Shown here: positions 27,400 to 37,211 of the stretch, piece after piece | Layout of the letters: each line of letters opens with the position of its first letter | Position numbering within the stretch: the first letter of the stretch is position 1 | Assembly (NCBI RefSeq): GCF_033095985.1 | Contig: NZ_AP026802.1 | Location: forward strand, 682,001-746,000 | DNA from: Xylocopilactobacillus apicola | GTDB taxonomy: Bacteria > Bacillota > Bacilli > Lactobacillales > Lactobacillaceae | Length of the DNA: 64,000 nt | Direction: 5' to 3' | Translations under genes and position numbers: made by a program | Notes under the pieces: model-generated | The model's input: the letters and a program-made list of their open reading frames with translations, nothing else | Databases searched by the model: none | Told to the model about the DNA's origin: nothing

Positions 27400-28625
27400 T
27401 GAATGATAGTTCAACTTCCAAACAAATTGAAGAATTCAAAAATGAATTAATTAAATCTGGTTCAAAAGATTTGTCTTTGCCAGTTTTTGACCAAATTAAT
27501 GTTAAGTCTTTGCAATTGATGCGTTTAAAAAAAGATTTTGGTTCCGATTCGTCAATATCAGAACCAGAGTTGACAGATGATTTTGGCTTTGTTTTTGCTA
27601 ATAATCAGCTAACGTCACTCAAGATTCCTACGAAGTACCTTGACCAAGGGTTAGTAATTACAGATTTGAAAACAGCTCAAGCAAAATATTCAGAGTTATT
27701 TAGAACATATTTTGCTCAGTTAATTACAGCACGAGAAGATTTATTGACCTATGAACACTATTGCCGTTTAAACGGGGGAGTATTCATTTATGTACCCGAC
27801 GAGTTAAAAGTAAATGATACCTTACAAGCTTACTTTTCTAATAATCCTAATAAATCTCAAAGTACTCAGGTTATTTTGGTTGTTGGAAAAAATGCAAAAT
27901 TGTCGATGACTGAAAACCAAGTTGCAACTGAATTAGGCGTGGGTGATTATTCGACTTTTTGTGAAGTTTATTCGCAATCAGGGGCTAATTTGTCTTATGT
28001 GGTTAATGATCAGGCAGCGACTGATGGGCATAATTATTTTTATCGGTCATTTAATTGTGGCAGTCGTTCGGTTGTGAATTTAACTTCCGGTGAGTTTACC
28101 AAGGGTAACGTTTTGGTTAATAACAAAATTTCACTTTTTGGCAACGATTCAACGGGCGAAGTTAAGACTGTTGCGATTGCTCAAGGGGATCAAACTGCTG
28201 CAATTAATAGTCGAGTAACTAATTTTGGTCTCCGGACCAGAGGCAACATTTTACAACACGGAGTTATTCTTGATCAAGCAAAATTAGTTTTCAATGGAAT
28301 TGGGCAAATTGTTAAAGGAGCGAGGGGAGCGGATTCACAGCAGGAAAATCGAGTTTTGATGCTGAGCAAGAAAGCTCGTGGTGATGCAAATCCCATTCTT
28401 TTAATTGACGAAAATGATGTAACAGCTGGGCATGCAGCTTCCGTTGGTCGAATCGATGAAGAACAACTTTATTATCTTGAAAGCCGCGGTTTAAATTCTG
28501 ATATCGCTAAAAGGTTGATTATTAAAGGATTTTTGGAATCAGTAATTACTGTAGTTGAAAGTAAACGGACTCGATCAATGTTACGTTCAGTCATAGAGCG
28601 TAGTTTAGGAATTGCCGATGAATAG
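27399..28625 (+). CDS. sufD: Fe-S assembly protein SufD
   Basis: 408 residues. Beta-helix core with the C-terminal GHAASVGRIDEEQLYYLESRG block, whose His is used in cluster formation. Paralog and partner of SufB. Start overlaps the sufC stop (TAATG). Confidence 0.94.
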   Translation: MNDSSTSKQIEEFKNELIKSGSKDLSLPVFDQINVKSLQLMRLKKDFGSDSSISEPELTDDFGFVFANNQLTSLKIPTKYLDQGLVITDLKTAQAKYSELFRTYFAQLITAREDLLTYEHYCRLNGGVFIYVPDELKVNDTLQAYFSNNPNKSQSTQVILVVGKNAKLSMTENQVATELGVGDYSTFCEVYSQSGANLSYVVNDQAATDGHNYFYRSFNCGSRSVVNLTSGEFTKGNVLVNNKISLFGNDSTGEVKTVAIAQGDQTAAINSRVTNFGLRTRGNILQHGVILDQAKLVFNGIGQIVKGARGADSQQENRVLMLSKKARGDANPILLIDENDVTAGHAASVGRIDEEQLYYLESRGLNSDIAKRLIIKGFLESVITVVESKRTRSMLRSVIERSLGIADE

Positions 28626-29835
28626 TCAAGAGCGTTTGGATTTTCCCTTTTTTAAGCAGGAAAAATTAATTTATTTAGATAGTGCGGCTACTTCGCAAAA
28701 GCCCCAGTCGGTGATCGATTCGTTGGTCAATTATTATTCTTATAATAATGCTAATATTCATCGTGGAGTTTATGCTCTAGCTCAAAAGACGACTGATCAA
28801 TTTGAGATGGTTCGAAATCAAGTAGCACATTTTATTAATGCTAAAAAATCAGAAGAAATAGTTTTTACAAAAGGAGCGACGCAAAGTTTAAATTGGGTCG
28901 TTTTTGGCTATTTTGCACGTTTTTTAAAACCAGGAGATGAAATATTAATTAGCGTAATGGAACACCACAGTAATTTGGTTCCATGGCAGGAACTTGCCAA
29001 AAAAACAGGAGCTGAGCTACGTTATGTTAAACTTGATCAAAATGAGCAGTTGGATCTAGATGATTTATTGACTAAATTAAATTCGCGGGTTAAAGTTGTC
29101 TCAATTGCTCAAGTTTCTAATGTTCTTGGTTGTATTAATCCAGTGAAAAAAATTGCTTCACTTGCTCATAAATTCGGCGCTTTGGTGGTAGTCGATGGAG
29201 CTCAAGCGGTTGGCCATATGACAGTCGATGTGGGTGAATTAGATTGTGATTTTTATTGCTTTTCGGGTCACAAAATGTTTGGCCCGACTGGAATTGGGGT
29301 TCTTTACGGCAAATACAAATTGCTTGATCAACTTAAACCAGTTGAATACGGTGGCGAAATGATCGATGAAGTTGATTATCAGGCCAGCACTTTTAAGGAA
29401 TTGCCTCTGCGTCTAGAAGCTGGAACTCAAAATATTGCAGGAGTTATAGGATTAGGTGCGGCAATAGATTATTTGAACCAAATAGGCTTAAAGAGAATTT
29501 CAAAGCATAATCAAGAGATTACCGAGTTAGCTTTTGATAAACTAAGAAAAATTCCAGGGCTCAAAATTTACGGTTCTGCTAATCCTAAAGAACATCATGA
29601 TGTAATTTCTTTTAATTTAGCAGGAATTCACCCACATGATGCTGCAACCGTTCTTGATAGTTTTGGAGTCGAGGTGAGAGCAGGGCATCATTGCGCAGAA
29701 GTTTTAATGCGTTATTTAAAGATTCCAGCATGTTTAAGGGCTAGCTTTCATCTTTATAATGACGAAAGTGATGTCTTACAGCTAGTAAGTGCAATTAAGG
29801 AAGTTCAGAGGTTTTTTAAACATGGAACAGTCTAA
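28618..29835 (+). CDS. sufS: Cysteine desulfurase SufS
   Basis: 405 residues from ATG 28618. PLP enzyme releasing sulfur from cysteine. The PLP lysine is in CFSGHKMFGPTGIGVLYG and the persulfide cysteine in RAGHHCAEVLM. AGGA upstream favours this ATG, which overlaps sufD by 8 bp. Partner SufU follows. Confidence 0.95.
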   Translation: MNSQERLDFPFFKQEKLIYLDSAATSQKPQSVIDSLVNYYSYNNANIHRGVYALAQKTTDQFEMVRNQVAHFINAKKSEEIVFTKGATQSLNWVVFGYFARFLKPGDEILISVMEHHSNLVPWQELAKKTGAELRYVKLDQNEQLDLDDLLTKLNSRVKVVSIAQVSNVLGCINPVKKIASLAHKFGALVVVDGAQAVGHMTVDVGELDCDFYCFSGHKMFGPTGIGVLYGKYKLLDQLKPVEYGGEMIDEVDYQASTFKELPLRLEAGTQNIAGVIGLGAAIDYLNQIGLKRISKHNQEITELAFDKLRKIPGLKIYGSANPKEHHDVISFNLAGIHPHDAATVLDSFGVEVRAGHHCAEVLMRYLKIPACLRASFHLYNDESDVLQLVSAIKEVQRFFKHGTV

Positions 29836-30268
29836 GTTGATGAATCTTTATCGAGAAATGATTGTCGAGTTCGGCAGGGATCCCCACAATTTTGGTGAGC
29901 TTGAAAATCCAAGCGTTACAACCGAGTTACATAATCCAAGTTGTGGTGATGTTTTGGTTTTACAAATGGACATTGATGACAGTGAAATTAAACAAATTAA
30001 GTTTTCGGGAAGTGGCTGTATTATTTCGCAAGCAAGCGCTTCAATGATGACCGATTTAATTCAACATAAAAGCCTTAAAGAGGCCAAAAAACTTAAATTA
30101 ACTTTTTCGAAAATGATTACAGATCCCGATCCCAATGATTTATCTGAATTGGGTGATGCAGAAATTTTACAAGGTGTTCGTTTATTTCCTGCTCGAATTA
30201 AGTGTGCTACGCTGGCTTGGAATGCCTTGGAAAAGTCGATTGGAAAATTGGAGGAAGACAATGGTTGA
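29822..30268 (+). CDS. sufU: Sulfur-transfer protein SufU
   Basis: 148 residues from ATG 29822 (AGAGG upstream). Zinc-dependent sulfur acceptor for SufS. The three conserved cysteines are present: NPSCGD, GSGCIIS and RIKCATL, plus Asp in CGD. It overlaps sufS by 14 bp and sufB by 8 bp. Confidence 0.94.
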   Translation: MEQSKLMNLYREMIVEFGRDPHNFGELENPSVTTELHNPSCGDVLVLQMDIDDSEIKQIKFSGSGCIISQASASMMTDLIQHKSLKEAKKLKLTFSKMITDPDPNDLSELGDAEILQGVRLFPARIKCATLAWNALEKSIGKLEEDNG

Positions 30269-31700
30269 AGCAAAAACAAAAAACACGAAAAATAATGAGG
30301 ATATTGCGGAAAAAATTCAAATAGATGAAAACTTCGATTATGGCTTTTCTGATAATTTTAAGCCGGTTTTTTCCACGGGTAGAGGATTAACTGAGGAAGT
30401 TGTTCGTTCGATTTCCAGAGAGAAAAATGAGCCTGAGTGGATGCTTGATTATCGTTTGCATGCCTTTAAGGTTTACGAGCAGACATCAATGCCAGATTAT
30501 GGTCCCGATCTAAGTGAGCTTGATTTTTTAGATATGCTTTATTATCAAAAGGCCACGGATCGGAAATATCGAAATTGGGAAGATGTGCCTGATACTATCA
30601 AAGAAACATTTGAACGCCTAGGTGTGCCTGAAGCTGAAAGAAAGTTTTTAGCAGGTTCTTCTGCCCAATATGAATCTGAGGTAGTTTATCATAATATGAA
30701 GGAACAATTTGATAAACTAGGGATCGTTTTTACTGATACCGATACAGCATTACATGAATATCCCGAAATTTTTAAAAAGTATTTTGGGACTTTGGTAAAG
30801 CCAAATTTAAATAAATTTACTGCTTTAAATGGTGCAACTTGGTCTGGCGGAACTTTCATTTACGTTCCAAAAGGAGTTAGAGTTGAGACCCCAATTCAGT
30901 CGTATTTCAGAATTAATGCAGAAAATTCAGGGCAATTTGAACGGACATTAATTGTAGTCGACGAAGGGGCATCGGTAAATTACGTCGAAGGATGTACCGC
31001 TCCAAATTATTCTAGCGATAGTCTTCATGCCGCAGTTGTCGAAGTTTTTGTTGAACGAGATGCATATTGCCGTTATACCACGATTCAAAATTGGTCGAAA
31101 AACGTGTATAGTCTTGAAACTAAACGAGCTCAGGCGATGGAAAATGCAACGATGGAATGGGTTGACGGCAATCTAGGTTCGAAGACAACGATGAAATATC
31201 CAGCAGTTTACCTTGATGGTCGTGGGGCAAAAGGCACCATGCTTTCAATTGCATTTGCTTCTAAAGGAGTTGACCAGGACAACGGGGCCCGGATGATTCA
31301 TAATGCACCAGACACCACAAGTTCGATCATTTCTAAATCGATTTCTAAAGATGGCGGGGCCGTCGATTACCGCGGGACAGTTAGGTTTGGACCACATTCA
31401 GATCGTTCATTTTGTCACGTTGAATGCGACACGATTATTATGGACGAGGAGTCTAGCTCAGATACGATTCCTTATAATGAAATTTTAAATGGTAACGTGA
31501 CAATGGAGCATGAAGCAAAAGTGTCTAAAATTTCCGAAGAGCAACTTTATTATTTAATGAGCCGAGGGATTTCCGAGGAAAAAGCGACCGAAATGATTGT
31601 GATGGGTTTCGTGGAACCTTTCACTAAAGAATTACCAATGGAGTACGCAGTTGAATTAAATCGTTTAATTGGAATGGAGTTTGTTGGCGGAATAGGCTGA
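30261..31700 (+). CDS. sufB: Fe-S assembly protein SufB
   Basis: 479 residues from ATG 30261 (GAGGAAG upstream). Beta-helix scaffold: [31 protein letters not shown], then [21 protein letters not shown]. Forms SufBC2D. Last intact gene of the suf operon; no clear terminator follows before the pseudogene. Confidence 0.96.
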   Translation: MVEAKTKNTKNNEDIAEKIQIDENFDYGFSDNFKPVFSTGRGLTEEVVRSISREKNEPEWMLDYRLHAFKVYEQTSMPDYGPDLSELDFLDMLYYQKATDRKYRNWEDVPDTIKETFERLGVPEAERKFLAGSSAQYESEVVYHNMKEQFDKLGIVFTDTDTALHEYPEIFKKYFGTLVKPNLNKFTALNGATWSGGTFIYVPKGVRVETPIQSYFRINAENSGQFERTLIVVDEGASVNYVEGCTAPNYSSDSLHAAVVEVFVERDAYCRYTTIQNWSKNVYSLETKRAQAMENATMEWVDGNLGSKTTMKYPAVYLDGRGAKGTMLSIAFASKGVDQDNGARMIHNAPDTTSSIISKSISKDGGAVDYRGTVRFGPHSDRSFCHVECDTIIMDEESSSDTIPYNEILNGNVTMEHEAKVSKISEEQLYYLMSRGISEEKATEMIVMGFVEPFTKELPMEYAVELNRLIGMEFVGGIG

Positions 31701-31728
31701 TTTAAGTCTGGATTAAATTTTAAAATTT

Positions 31729-32400
31729 ATGAAAATTGTCCCAGGTACTGAATAAATTCAGCGCGTTCAAACCCCTTATCGTATTGAAGTTGTTAAAAAT
31801 TGGCAGATTTTAAAGGGAGATTGGACTTCAGTATTATCAGAAGCTTTTGACGTGGTGGGGGGCACCAATTACAATTGAGGATGCTGAAGATTATCTCAAA
31901 AATTCTCCGATTTCACTTGGCAACGAATTTATAGATAAAAAGATAAATTTTCCGGCTAATTATTTGATGGAGTGGGCTTCTTGGTATTTTAAAAATATCA
32001 AATTTAATTCAAAAATCAGCTGCGTGGGTCAAGAAAATCTATTTTTTGGAGTGGGATTAAGAGTATTAAATCCTGTCCAGCTTGGGCATTTTCTAAAGTC
32101 AGATTGCAGCTTTTAACACTAATAGTCAAGCAAATATCCGCACACTCGTAACTAAAAGGGACGTTGAGCGGTTTTTTTGTCAAAATGGTTTTAAGATCGA
32201 AAGTTGTTTTCTGTCAAATACAGATCATTTTCAAGATGATAGATATAAACGGAGAAAAACTAATTGACCAACTCAATATTGAACAAAAATTGAAAGATTT
32301 ATTGAGGAGTCAGGGGGGAATATTGAAAGAAATTGACTCCGAAAGCGTTTTATCTCTTCTGGTTTTTTCTTTAATTGCGAAAAAAGATTCACTATTTTGA
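31729..32400 (+). pseudogene. Decayed class I SAM-dependent methyltransferase
   Basis: The 750 bp after sufB contain no intact gene but read as one broken one. ATG 31729 opens MKIVPGTE and stops at once (31753). The same frame then gives YRIEVVKNWQILKGD, the usual run-up to a SAM-binding loop, but the glycine-rich motif itself is missing. After a frameshift near 31845 the frame reads WWGAPITIEDAEDYLKNSP and EWASWYF. After a second shift near 32100 it reads VTKRDVERFFCQNGFKIESC, and after a third near 32260 it ends LLVFSLIAKKDSLF at 32400. The order is that of small methyltransferases. It is clearly broken; the family call is moderate. Confidence 0.6.
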
Positions 32401-32452
32401 ATATTCATGTTAGTATTATAAACATTAAAAATATTGAATAGGGGGAGTTATT

Positions 32453-33484
32453 ATGGCAAAAGCAAAACCGAGTGATTTTGATTGGCCGAATTTAGATTTT
32501 TCGTATCACGATTTACCGTATCGTTATCGCGTTACGTATGAAAATGGTGAATGGGGCGAAGGAGGTTTGACTGAAGACTCTAATTTAGTAATGTCAGAAG
32601 CAACACCATCACTTCATTATGGGCAACAAATTTTTGAAGGAATGAAGGCCTATCGACGTAAAGATGGGGGAATCAACCTTTTTCGTCCAGATGAAAATGC
32701 TAAAAGAATGAATCGATCGGCCGAACGACTATTGATGCCATCTTTTCCGGTTGAACGTTTTATTTCGGCAGTTAAAGAAGTCGTTTTAGCAAATAAGGAT
32801 TTTGTTCCGCCGTATGGTAGTGGAGCAACGCTTTATATTCGTCCGCTCATGTTTGCGACTGATTCAGTTGTTGGAGTCCAACCGGGCCAAAAGTACATTT
32901 TTAATATTTATGTCACGCCAGTGGGACCTTATTTTAAAGGCGGATTGGTTCCAACGGCTTTTGTGACTTCCTTGTATGATCGAGCAGCTCATGGAGGAAC
33001 TGGTCAGTCGAAGGTTGGGGGAAACTATGCTGCTAGCTTATATCCAGGTCAAAAAGCACACAGTGACGGTTACTCTGATGTGGTTTATCTTGATCCAACT
33101 GAGCATGAGTATATCGAAGAGCTTGGATCGGCCAATTTCTTTGGGATTACTAAAATGGGACAATTGTTAACACCGAAGTCGCCATCAATTTTACCTTCCA
33201 TTACGAAATTTTCAGTTTTGACTTTAGCTGAAGAGATGGGGTTAAATCCAGCACAAGTTCAGATTTCGATTAATGATATTGACGAATTCTCGGAAGCCGG
33301 TGCTTTGGGAACGGCGGCAGCAATTTCTCCAGTTGGCTCAATTACTCATAATGGAGAAAAACATGTCTTCTACTCGGAAACTGAACCTGGACCAATTACT
33401 TTAAAACTTTATAATCGGTTAACGGGAATTCAATTTGGAGATGTAGAAGGACCAGAAGGTTGGGTTTATGACCTAGGCAAATAA
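32453..33484 (+). CDS. ilvE: Branched-chain amino acid aminotransferase
   Basis: 343 residues, class IV PLP aminotransferase. It exchanges amino groups between Leu/Ile/Val and their keto acids. LHYGQQIFEGMKAYR and the PLP-lysine region GQSKVGGNYAAS are canonical, as is EELGSANFFG. AGGGGGAG precedes the ATG. No other branched-chain biosynthesis genes are nearby, so a catabolic or scavenging role is likely. The TAA stop lies at the left end of the inverted-repeat element. Confidence 0.94.
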   Translation: MAKAKPSDFDWPNLDFSYHDLPYRYRVTYENGEWGEGGLTEDSNLVMSEATPSLHYGQQIFEGMKAYRRKDGGINLFRPDENAKRMNRSAERLLMPSFPVERFISAVKEVVLANKDFVPPYGSGATLYIRPLMFATDSVVGVQPGQKYIFNIYVTPVGPYFKGGLVPTAFVTSLYDRAAHGGTGQSKVGGNYAASLYPGQKAHSDGYSDVVYLDPTEHEYIEELGSANFFGITKMGQLLTPKSPSILPSITKFSVLTLAEEMGLNPAQVQISINDIDEFSEAGALGTAAAISPVGSITHNGEKHVFYSETEPGPITLKLYNRLTGIQFGDVEGPEGWVYDLGK

Positions 33485-33640
33485 AAAGAGGCTGTGACAT
33501 AACTGCGTTTCAAAAATAAAATAACGCTGATGATATCGAAATCGTTCTTGATCTCGTTTTTCATCAGCGTTTTTCTTTAGACTCAGACTATAATTGCATG
33601 TCTGATCGATTTTTGCGACTTATGTCACAGCCTCTTTTTT
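33483..33640. repeat. Structured inverted-repeat element, possible MITE or bidirectional terminator
   Basis: Perfect 20-bp ends face each other: AAAAAGAGGCTGTGACATAA (33483-33502) and its complement at 33620-33639. Inside, AACGCTGATG (33523-33532) pairs with CATCAGCGTT (33562-33571), and TCAGAC (33583-33588) with GTCTGA (33600-33605). Both ends have A/T runs, so it can end transcription of ilvE (+) and usp (-), which converge here. No ORF inside. Its size and ends resemble a small non-autonomous element, but no target-site duplication is obvious. Confidence 0.75.
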
Positions 33641-33649
33641 GCTTGTAGC

Positions 33650-34078
33650 TTATCTTTTTACAACTAAGCAATTACACTGGGCATTATTTAGAATATATTC
33701 GGTAACCGATCCGATGAATATTTTTTCAACCTTACTCATCCCAGTTGCTCCCAAGACAATCAAATCATGTTGGTCCGCAAAGTTATCTTTGGAAATAATA
33801 GTTTTGGGGTTACCCAATTCTATAAATTGGTGGACCGATTTAACACCTTTTTCTTGGGCATTATTTACAAGTTTGCTCAGTTCATTATTGACTCCGTCAC
33901 GAATTTGATGCACATAGTCAGTATCAAGGCTCGAAATATCTTTTAATATGTGATTATCGATGACCGAAATGATGTCCAAATTTGCTCCTGTATCATAGGC
34001 CAATTGACGAGCTTTATCATAAGCAAGGAAAGATAAATCAGAGCCATCAAAAGCAACTAAGATATTTTTGTAAGTCAT
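33650..34078 (-). CDS. Universal stress protein, UspA family
   Basis: 142 residues, one Usp domain. N-terminus YKNILVAFDGSDLSFLAYDKA and the ATP-binding loop GATGMSKVEKIFIGSVTEYI (G-2x-G-9x-G-S/T pattern) suggest nucleotide binding. Last gene of the minus-strand unit that starts with 6S RNA or the small membrane gene; AAGGG upstream. Confidence 0.93.
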   Translation of the reverse strand: MTYKNILVAFDGSDLSFLAYDKARQLAYDTGANLDIISVIDNHILKDISSLDTDYVHQIRDGVNNELSKLVNNAQEKGVKSVHQFIELGNPKTIISKDNFADQHDLIVLGATGMSKVEKIFIGSVTEYILNNAQCNCLVVKR

Positions 34079-34333
34079 TTATTTACCCTTCATTGATTTA
34101 ATGAGAACTCGATTAATGATAAATGTAATGGTAACTCCGAGAATTAAAGAAAAAAACTCAAACCAAGTATTCTTCGTTATAATTGCTCCAATAGTAATGA
34201 TTACTACTACTCCAATATACAGATCGTAACATAAAATCTGCTTATTTGTGAGTTTTAAAAAGTTTTTTTTGACGGTAATAAAAGCGCCACATAGAGCAAT
34301 TAAGATGGCATAGATGCCAAATAAAATTTGCAT
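34079..34333 (-). CDS. Small membrane protein of the usp operon
   Basis: 84 residues with three hydrophobic helices (about 3-20, 37-54, 58-77). Family not recognised. AGAGGAA precedes ATG 34333 and the usp start follows directly after its stop. A hypothetical gene between Lacto-usp RNA and usp is the described arrangement in lactic acid bacteria. Confidence 0.65.
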   Translation of the reverse strand: MQILFGIYAILIALCGAFITVKKNFLKLTNKQILCYDLYIGVVVIITIGAIITKNTWFEFFSLILGVTITFIINRVLIKSMKGK

Positions 34334-34353
34334 GGATATTCCTCTTAGAAAAA

Positions 34354-34379
34354 AATAAACTGGAAAAATCCAGTTTATT
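34354..34379 (-). terminator. Terminator of the 6S RNA gene
   Basis: On the minus strand AATAAACTGG-ATTTTT-CCAGTTTATT, a 10-bp perfect stem, is followed by a T-run. It lies before the usp operon start, so usp transcription may need read-through or its own promoter. Confidence 0.88.
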
Positions 34380-34380
34380 A

Positions 34381-34558
34381 AATCTCTTCGTGTCGTTCAC
34401 TAAATATTATTGGTTGAACCCGTGATACTACTAGGTGGGAACGATTCTCAATTGCTCCATTACCTTTGTGCCAGGCCTATGCCAACAGTTGGATTTTGTT
34501 CCCAATATCAATGTTTGACGGTCAACACAATTTTCACTTAGTTCGAGCACAAGAGAAC
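34381..34558 (-). ncRNA. ssrS: 6S RNA (Lacto-usp RNA)
   Basis: No ORF of note, but a promoter, a closed structure and a terminator define a transcript of about 180-205 nt. The ends pair: TTCTCTTGTG near the 5' end (34559-34550) with CACGAAGAGA (34392-34383). Inside, TGGGAAC pairs with GTTCCCA, and GTTG..CCGT with ACGG..CAAC, leaving an internal bubble as in 6S RNA. Position upstream of a hypothetical gene and usp matches the published Lacto-usp motif, thought to be lactobacillal 6S RNA. 6S binds vegetative RNA polymerase holoenzyme and mimics an open promoter. Confidence 0.8.
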
Positions 34559-34564
34559 AACTAA

Positions 34565-34593
34565 AATATAGCACAAAGCACTATTTTCAACAA
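34565..34593 (-). promoter_or_regulatory. Promoter of 6S RNA
   Basis: Minus strand TTGTTG (complement of 34588-34593), 17 bp, TATATT (complement of 34565-34570). Predicted start near 34558, right at the 5' stem. It lies between the rpsD stop and the RNA. Confidence 0.7.
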
Positions 34594-34597
34594 TAGA

Positions 34598-35212
34598 TTA
34601 AAGTCGTTTGTTGTAATATTCGACGATTAACTGTTCATCAATATCAGGATCTAACTCATCACGAACAGGGATTCTTACATAAGTGCCTTCCAATTTGTTT
34701 TCTTCAAAAGAAACGTAATTAGGACGACTTATAGTGCTATCGAGAGCAGTCTTAACAATATCTAAGTTTTTTGACTTTTCCCTAAGACTAATTACTTGGC
34801 CTGGTTCAACAATATATGAAGGAATATCTACTCTTTTTCCATCAACTGTGACATGACCATGATTAACTAACTGACGAGCTTGACGACGGGTTAAAGCAAA
34901 TCCCAATTTGAAAACTAAATTGTCAAGACGCGATTCTAACAAATTAAGCAGGTTTTCCCCGTGGGTATATTCGCTGTTAACCTTACCAGCCTTAACGAAA
35001 AGGTTTCTAAATTGACGCTCATTTAATCCATAGAGTAAACGAGCCTTTTGTTTTTCTTTTAATTGCGTTGAGTATTCAGACGGTTTTGAACGGTTGTTAC
35101 GTCCATGTTGACCAGGAGCATAAGGTCGACGTTGTAATTCCTTACCCGTTCCTAAAAGTGAATAACCTAATCTTCTGGATTGTTTCCAGATGGGTTTAAT
35201 ATTTCTAGACAT
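34598..35212 (-). CDS. rpsD: Ribosomal protein S4
   Basis: 204 residues from ATG 35212 (GGAGGAC upstream; the frame is open further up but that part is leader). N-terminus [20 protein letters not shown], then [12 protein letters not shown] and an S4 domain with [19 protein letters not shown]. Assembly protein of the 30S body. Monocistronic, facing away from ezrA. Confidence 0.97.
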   Translation of the reverse strand: MSRNIKPIWKQSRRLGYSLLGTGKELQRRPYAPGQHGRNNRSKPSEYSTQLKEKQKARLLYGLNERQFRNLFVKAGKVNSEYTHGENLLNLLESRLDNLVFKLGFALTRRQARQLVNHGHVTVDGKRVDIPSYIVEPGQVISLREKSKNLDIVKTALDSTISRPNYVSFEENKLEGTYVRIPVRDELDPDIDEQLIVEYYNKRL

Positions 35213-35400
35213 TTTTGTCCTCCAAGTTTTCTTTGGAGTAAAATAACTGTCATCTTCGACCTCGTACAATTTAGCCTAATTTTCGCTTTAGCAGCAAAGT
35301 TACTCATTCCTTAAACAGTGTAAATTGTTGACGTACGATCAGATGACTGCTGCTATTCTACACAAGTTTTAATTCTACTTGATTAATCTTTTATAGTCAA
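35213..35400 (-). promoter_or_regulatory. rpsD promoter and 5' leader
   Basis: TTGACT (complement of 35395-35400), 17 bp, TAGAAT (complement of 35372-35377). The leader is about 155 nt, long enough for an S4 autoregulatory structure, but I could not assign a known fold. GTGTA and TACAC within it may pair. Confidence 0.65.
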
Positions 35401-35434
35401 TTTTTGATTTATATTTTTTCTAATTGCTGTAATT

Positions 35435-35443
35435 TGGTATAAT
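35435..35443 (+). promoter_or_regulatory. Extended -10 promoter of ezrA
   Basis: TGG-TATAAT (TATAAT at 35438-35443) has the TGN extension; no good -35. About 30 bp before the start codon. Confidence 0.6.
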
Positions 35444-35474
35444 TTATCATAATTAGTGAGGCTTTGGAGAAATT

Positions 35475-37211
35475 ATGTGGTGGATTATTGTTTTTATCAT
35501 CTTTATTATTATATTACTTGTCTGGTTGGCGATCATTTTTTATCAACGTCGAATTAGCTTAAAAATTGATCTTCTCGACCAAGAAAAAAATAAATTGATC
35601 GACCCCAATCTTGAGGAGGAGTTTACCAAACTTGCGCAAGCCAATCCGACTGGTGAGAGTTTGGTTACTTTAAATCGGTGGCAGCTTGCTTATGATCGGT
35701 TGAAAAATCGAGATTTGGTAGATTTGGAAACATTCTTCTTTGAGGCTGAGGATGCAAATAATAAATTTCAATTTTTGCAAGGGCGTCAAAAGATTGCGAG
35801 CTTAGAGAGAAAACTTAAAGATTCCAAACAAGAGATGGCTCAAATCAAAGAAGAAATTGGGAAGATTAATGAAGTTCAAGATTCGGCTAAAGAATTAATT
35901 GATATGATTAATGGCGAGCTGACCGAAATCAAAAGAAAAATTCTTGCTAAGGGTTACGCTTATGGACCTGCACAAGATATTTTAGAAAATCGTTTGGCAA
36001 GGATTGACGAAAGTTATGATGCAGCCCAACAAATCTATTTAGGCGGAGATTATGCGAAATCTCGGGCTCTTTTTGAGACTACCCATCACGAATTGAGCGA
36101 TCTTAATCGTGATATGGAGGAAATTCAGGCTGATTTTTCTCAATTAAATAAAACTTTTCCTGATCAGCTTAAAGAAATCAAAGAGACTTATGAGAAAATG
36201 AAAAATTTGGGTTATCAATTTATTGATGATGATTTTGATAATCAGGTTTTAACTTTGCAAAATTTAGTTGATCAAACGATTCAATTGTTAACGCAAGCAG
36301 CAATTTCTGACGTGAAGACTAATTGTGAACAAATCATAGAAACGATTGATGAATTATATAAGATTTTGGAGCGTGAATATAAAGCTCGGCATAGCGTTCA
36401 GAAAAATAAAGACGAAATTTATCAATTTATTATCCATGCTGATCGGCAAAATCGTGGCTTAAGTGAAACAGTATTTCAAACTGGAAATCATTTTGTCCTT
36501 CATGAAGGCGAGGCCAAACAAGTGAGCGATTTTGGACTCCAAATTGAAGCCATTCGGTTAAATTACAATCGTGATTTACAGAAAGTGACTGACCATGAAG
36601 CAGTTTTTAGTGTCATTATGCGAGATCTTGAGTTGTGGCGCAAGCAATTAACTGAAATTGAGGAAAGTCAGGTCAAAATTGCTGATGGTTTGGCGCAAAA
36701 ATATGATAAAGTAGAACAATTAAAGCAGGATCTTTTAACCGATGATTCGGCATTTAAAATGATCGTTCGCTACGTTGAAAAAGAAAACTTGCCTGGCGTT
36801 CCTGAAGATTACCGAGAATTTTATTTGGTAGTTAACAATGAATTGAAAAAAGCTAAGAAAGCTCTTCAAGTAAATAAAATTGACGTCGAAGAAGTTAGCA
36901 AGATTTTGCAGCTTTTGGCTGAAGATTTGATAACTTTGACAAGCAAGACAAATGAAATGATTAAAAACGCTCGCTTAACTGATATTTTGATTCAAAAGTC
37001 GGCCCAATACCAATCAGAAAAGCCGGAAGTTACAAATTCAATTGAACAGGCTCAAAAAGTTTATGCTCAGAAATTTGATTTTGAAGGCTCGGTTAATATT
37101 TTGGCTAAGCAATTAGAGCTAATTAAACCGGGATCATTTCAAGAAATAGCTAATAATTATAACGATCAAGATCAATTGAAAGTTCAATTAAATGAAAGAA
37201 AAGATAGTTGA
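35475..37211 (+). CDS. ezrA: Septation ring formation regulator EzrA
   Basis: 578 residues. One N-terminal membrane helix (about 2-23, WWIIVFIIFIIILLVWLAI) followed by about 550 residues of spectrin-like coiled coils. EzrA limits Z-ring formation and helps recruit PBPs. Its length and layout are standard. TGATG overlap with the next gene. Confidence 0.93.
   Translation: MWWIIVFIIFIIILLVWLAIIFYQRRISLKIDLLDQEKNKLIDPNLEEEFTKLAQANPTGESLVTLNRWQLAYDRLKNRDLVDLETFFFEAEDANNKFQFLQGRQKIASLERKLKDSKQEMAQIKEEIGKINEVQDSAKELIDMINGELTEIKRKILAKGYAYGPAQDILENRLARIDESYDAAQQIYLGGDYAKSRALFETTHHELSDLNRDMEEIQADFSQLNKTFPDQLKEIKETYEKMKNLGYQFIDDDFDNQVLTLQNLVDQTIQLLTQAAISDVKTNCEQIIETIDELYKILEREYKARHSVQKNKDEIYQFIIHADRQNRGLSETVFQTGNHFVLHEGEAKQVSDFGLQIEAIRLNYNRDLQKVTDHEAVFSVIMRDLELWRKQLTEIEESQVKIADGLAQKYDKVEQLKQDLLTDDSAFKMIVRYVEKENLPGVPEDYREFYLVVNNELKKAKKALQVNKIDVEEVSKILQLLAEDLITLTSKTNEMIKNARLTDILIQKSAQYQSEKPEVTNSIEQAQKVYAQKFDFEGSVNILAKQLELIKPGSFQEIANNYNDQDQLKVQLNERKDS

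Noticed and set aside
31847-32116. 89-residue ORF as an independent gene
   Set aside because: It continues a broken methyltransferase frame on both sides and has no good start; treated as part of the pseudogene.
32164-32400. 78-residue ORF before ilvE
   Set aside because: Its first part is out of frame with the methyltransferase remnant and its end is the remnant's C-terminus.
34381-34558. T-box leader on the plus strand (AGGTGGGAACGATT resembles the T-box core)
   Set aside because: No plus-strand gene follows within 900 bp and rpsD lies across; the minus-strand 6S RNA explains the structure better.
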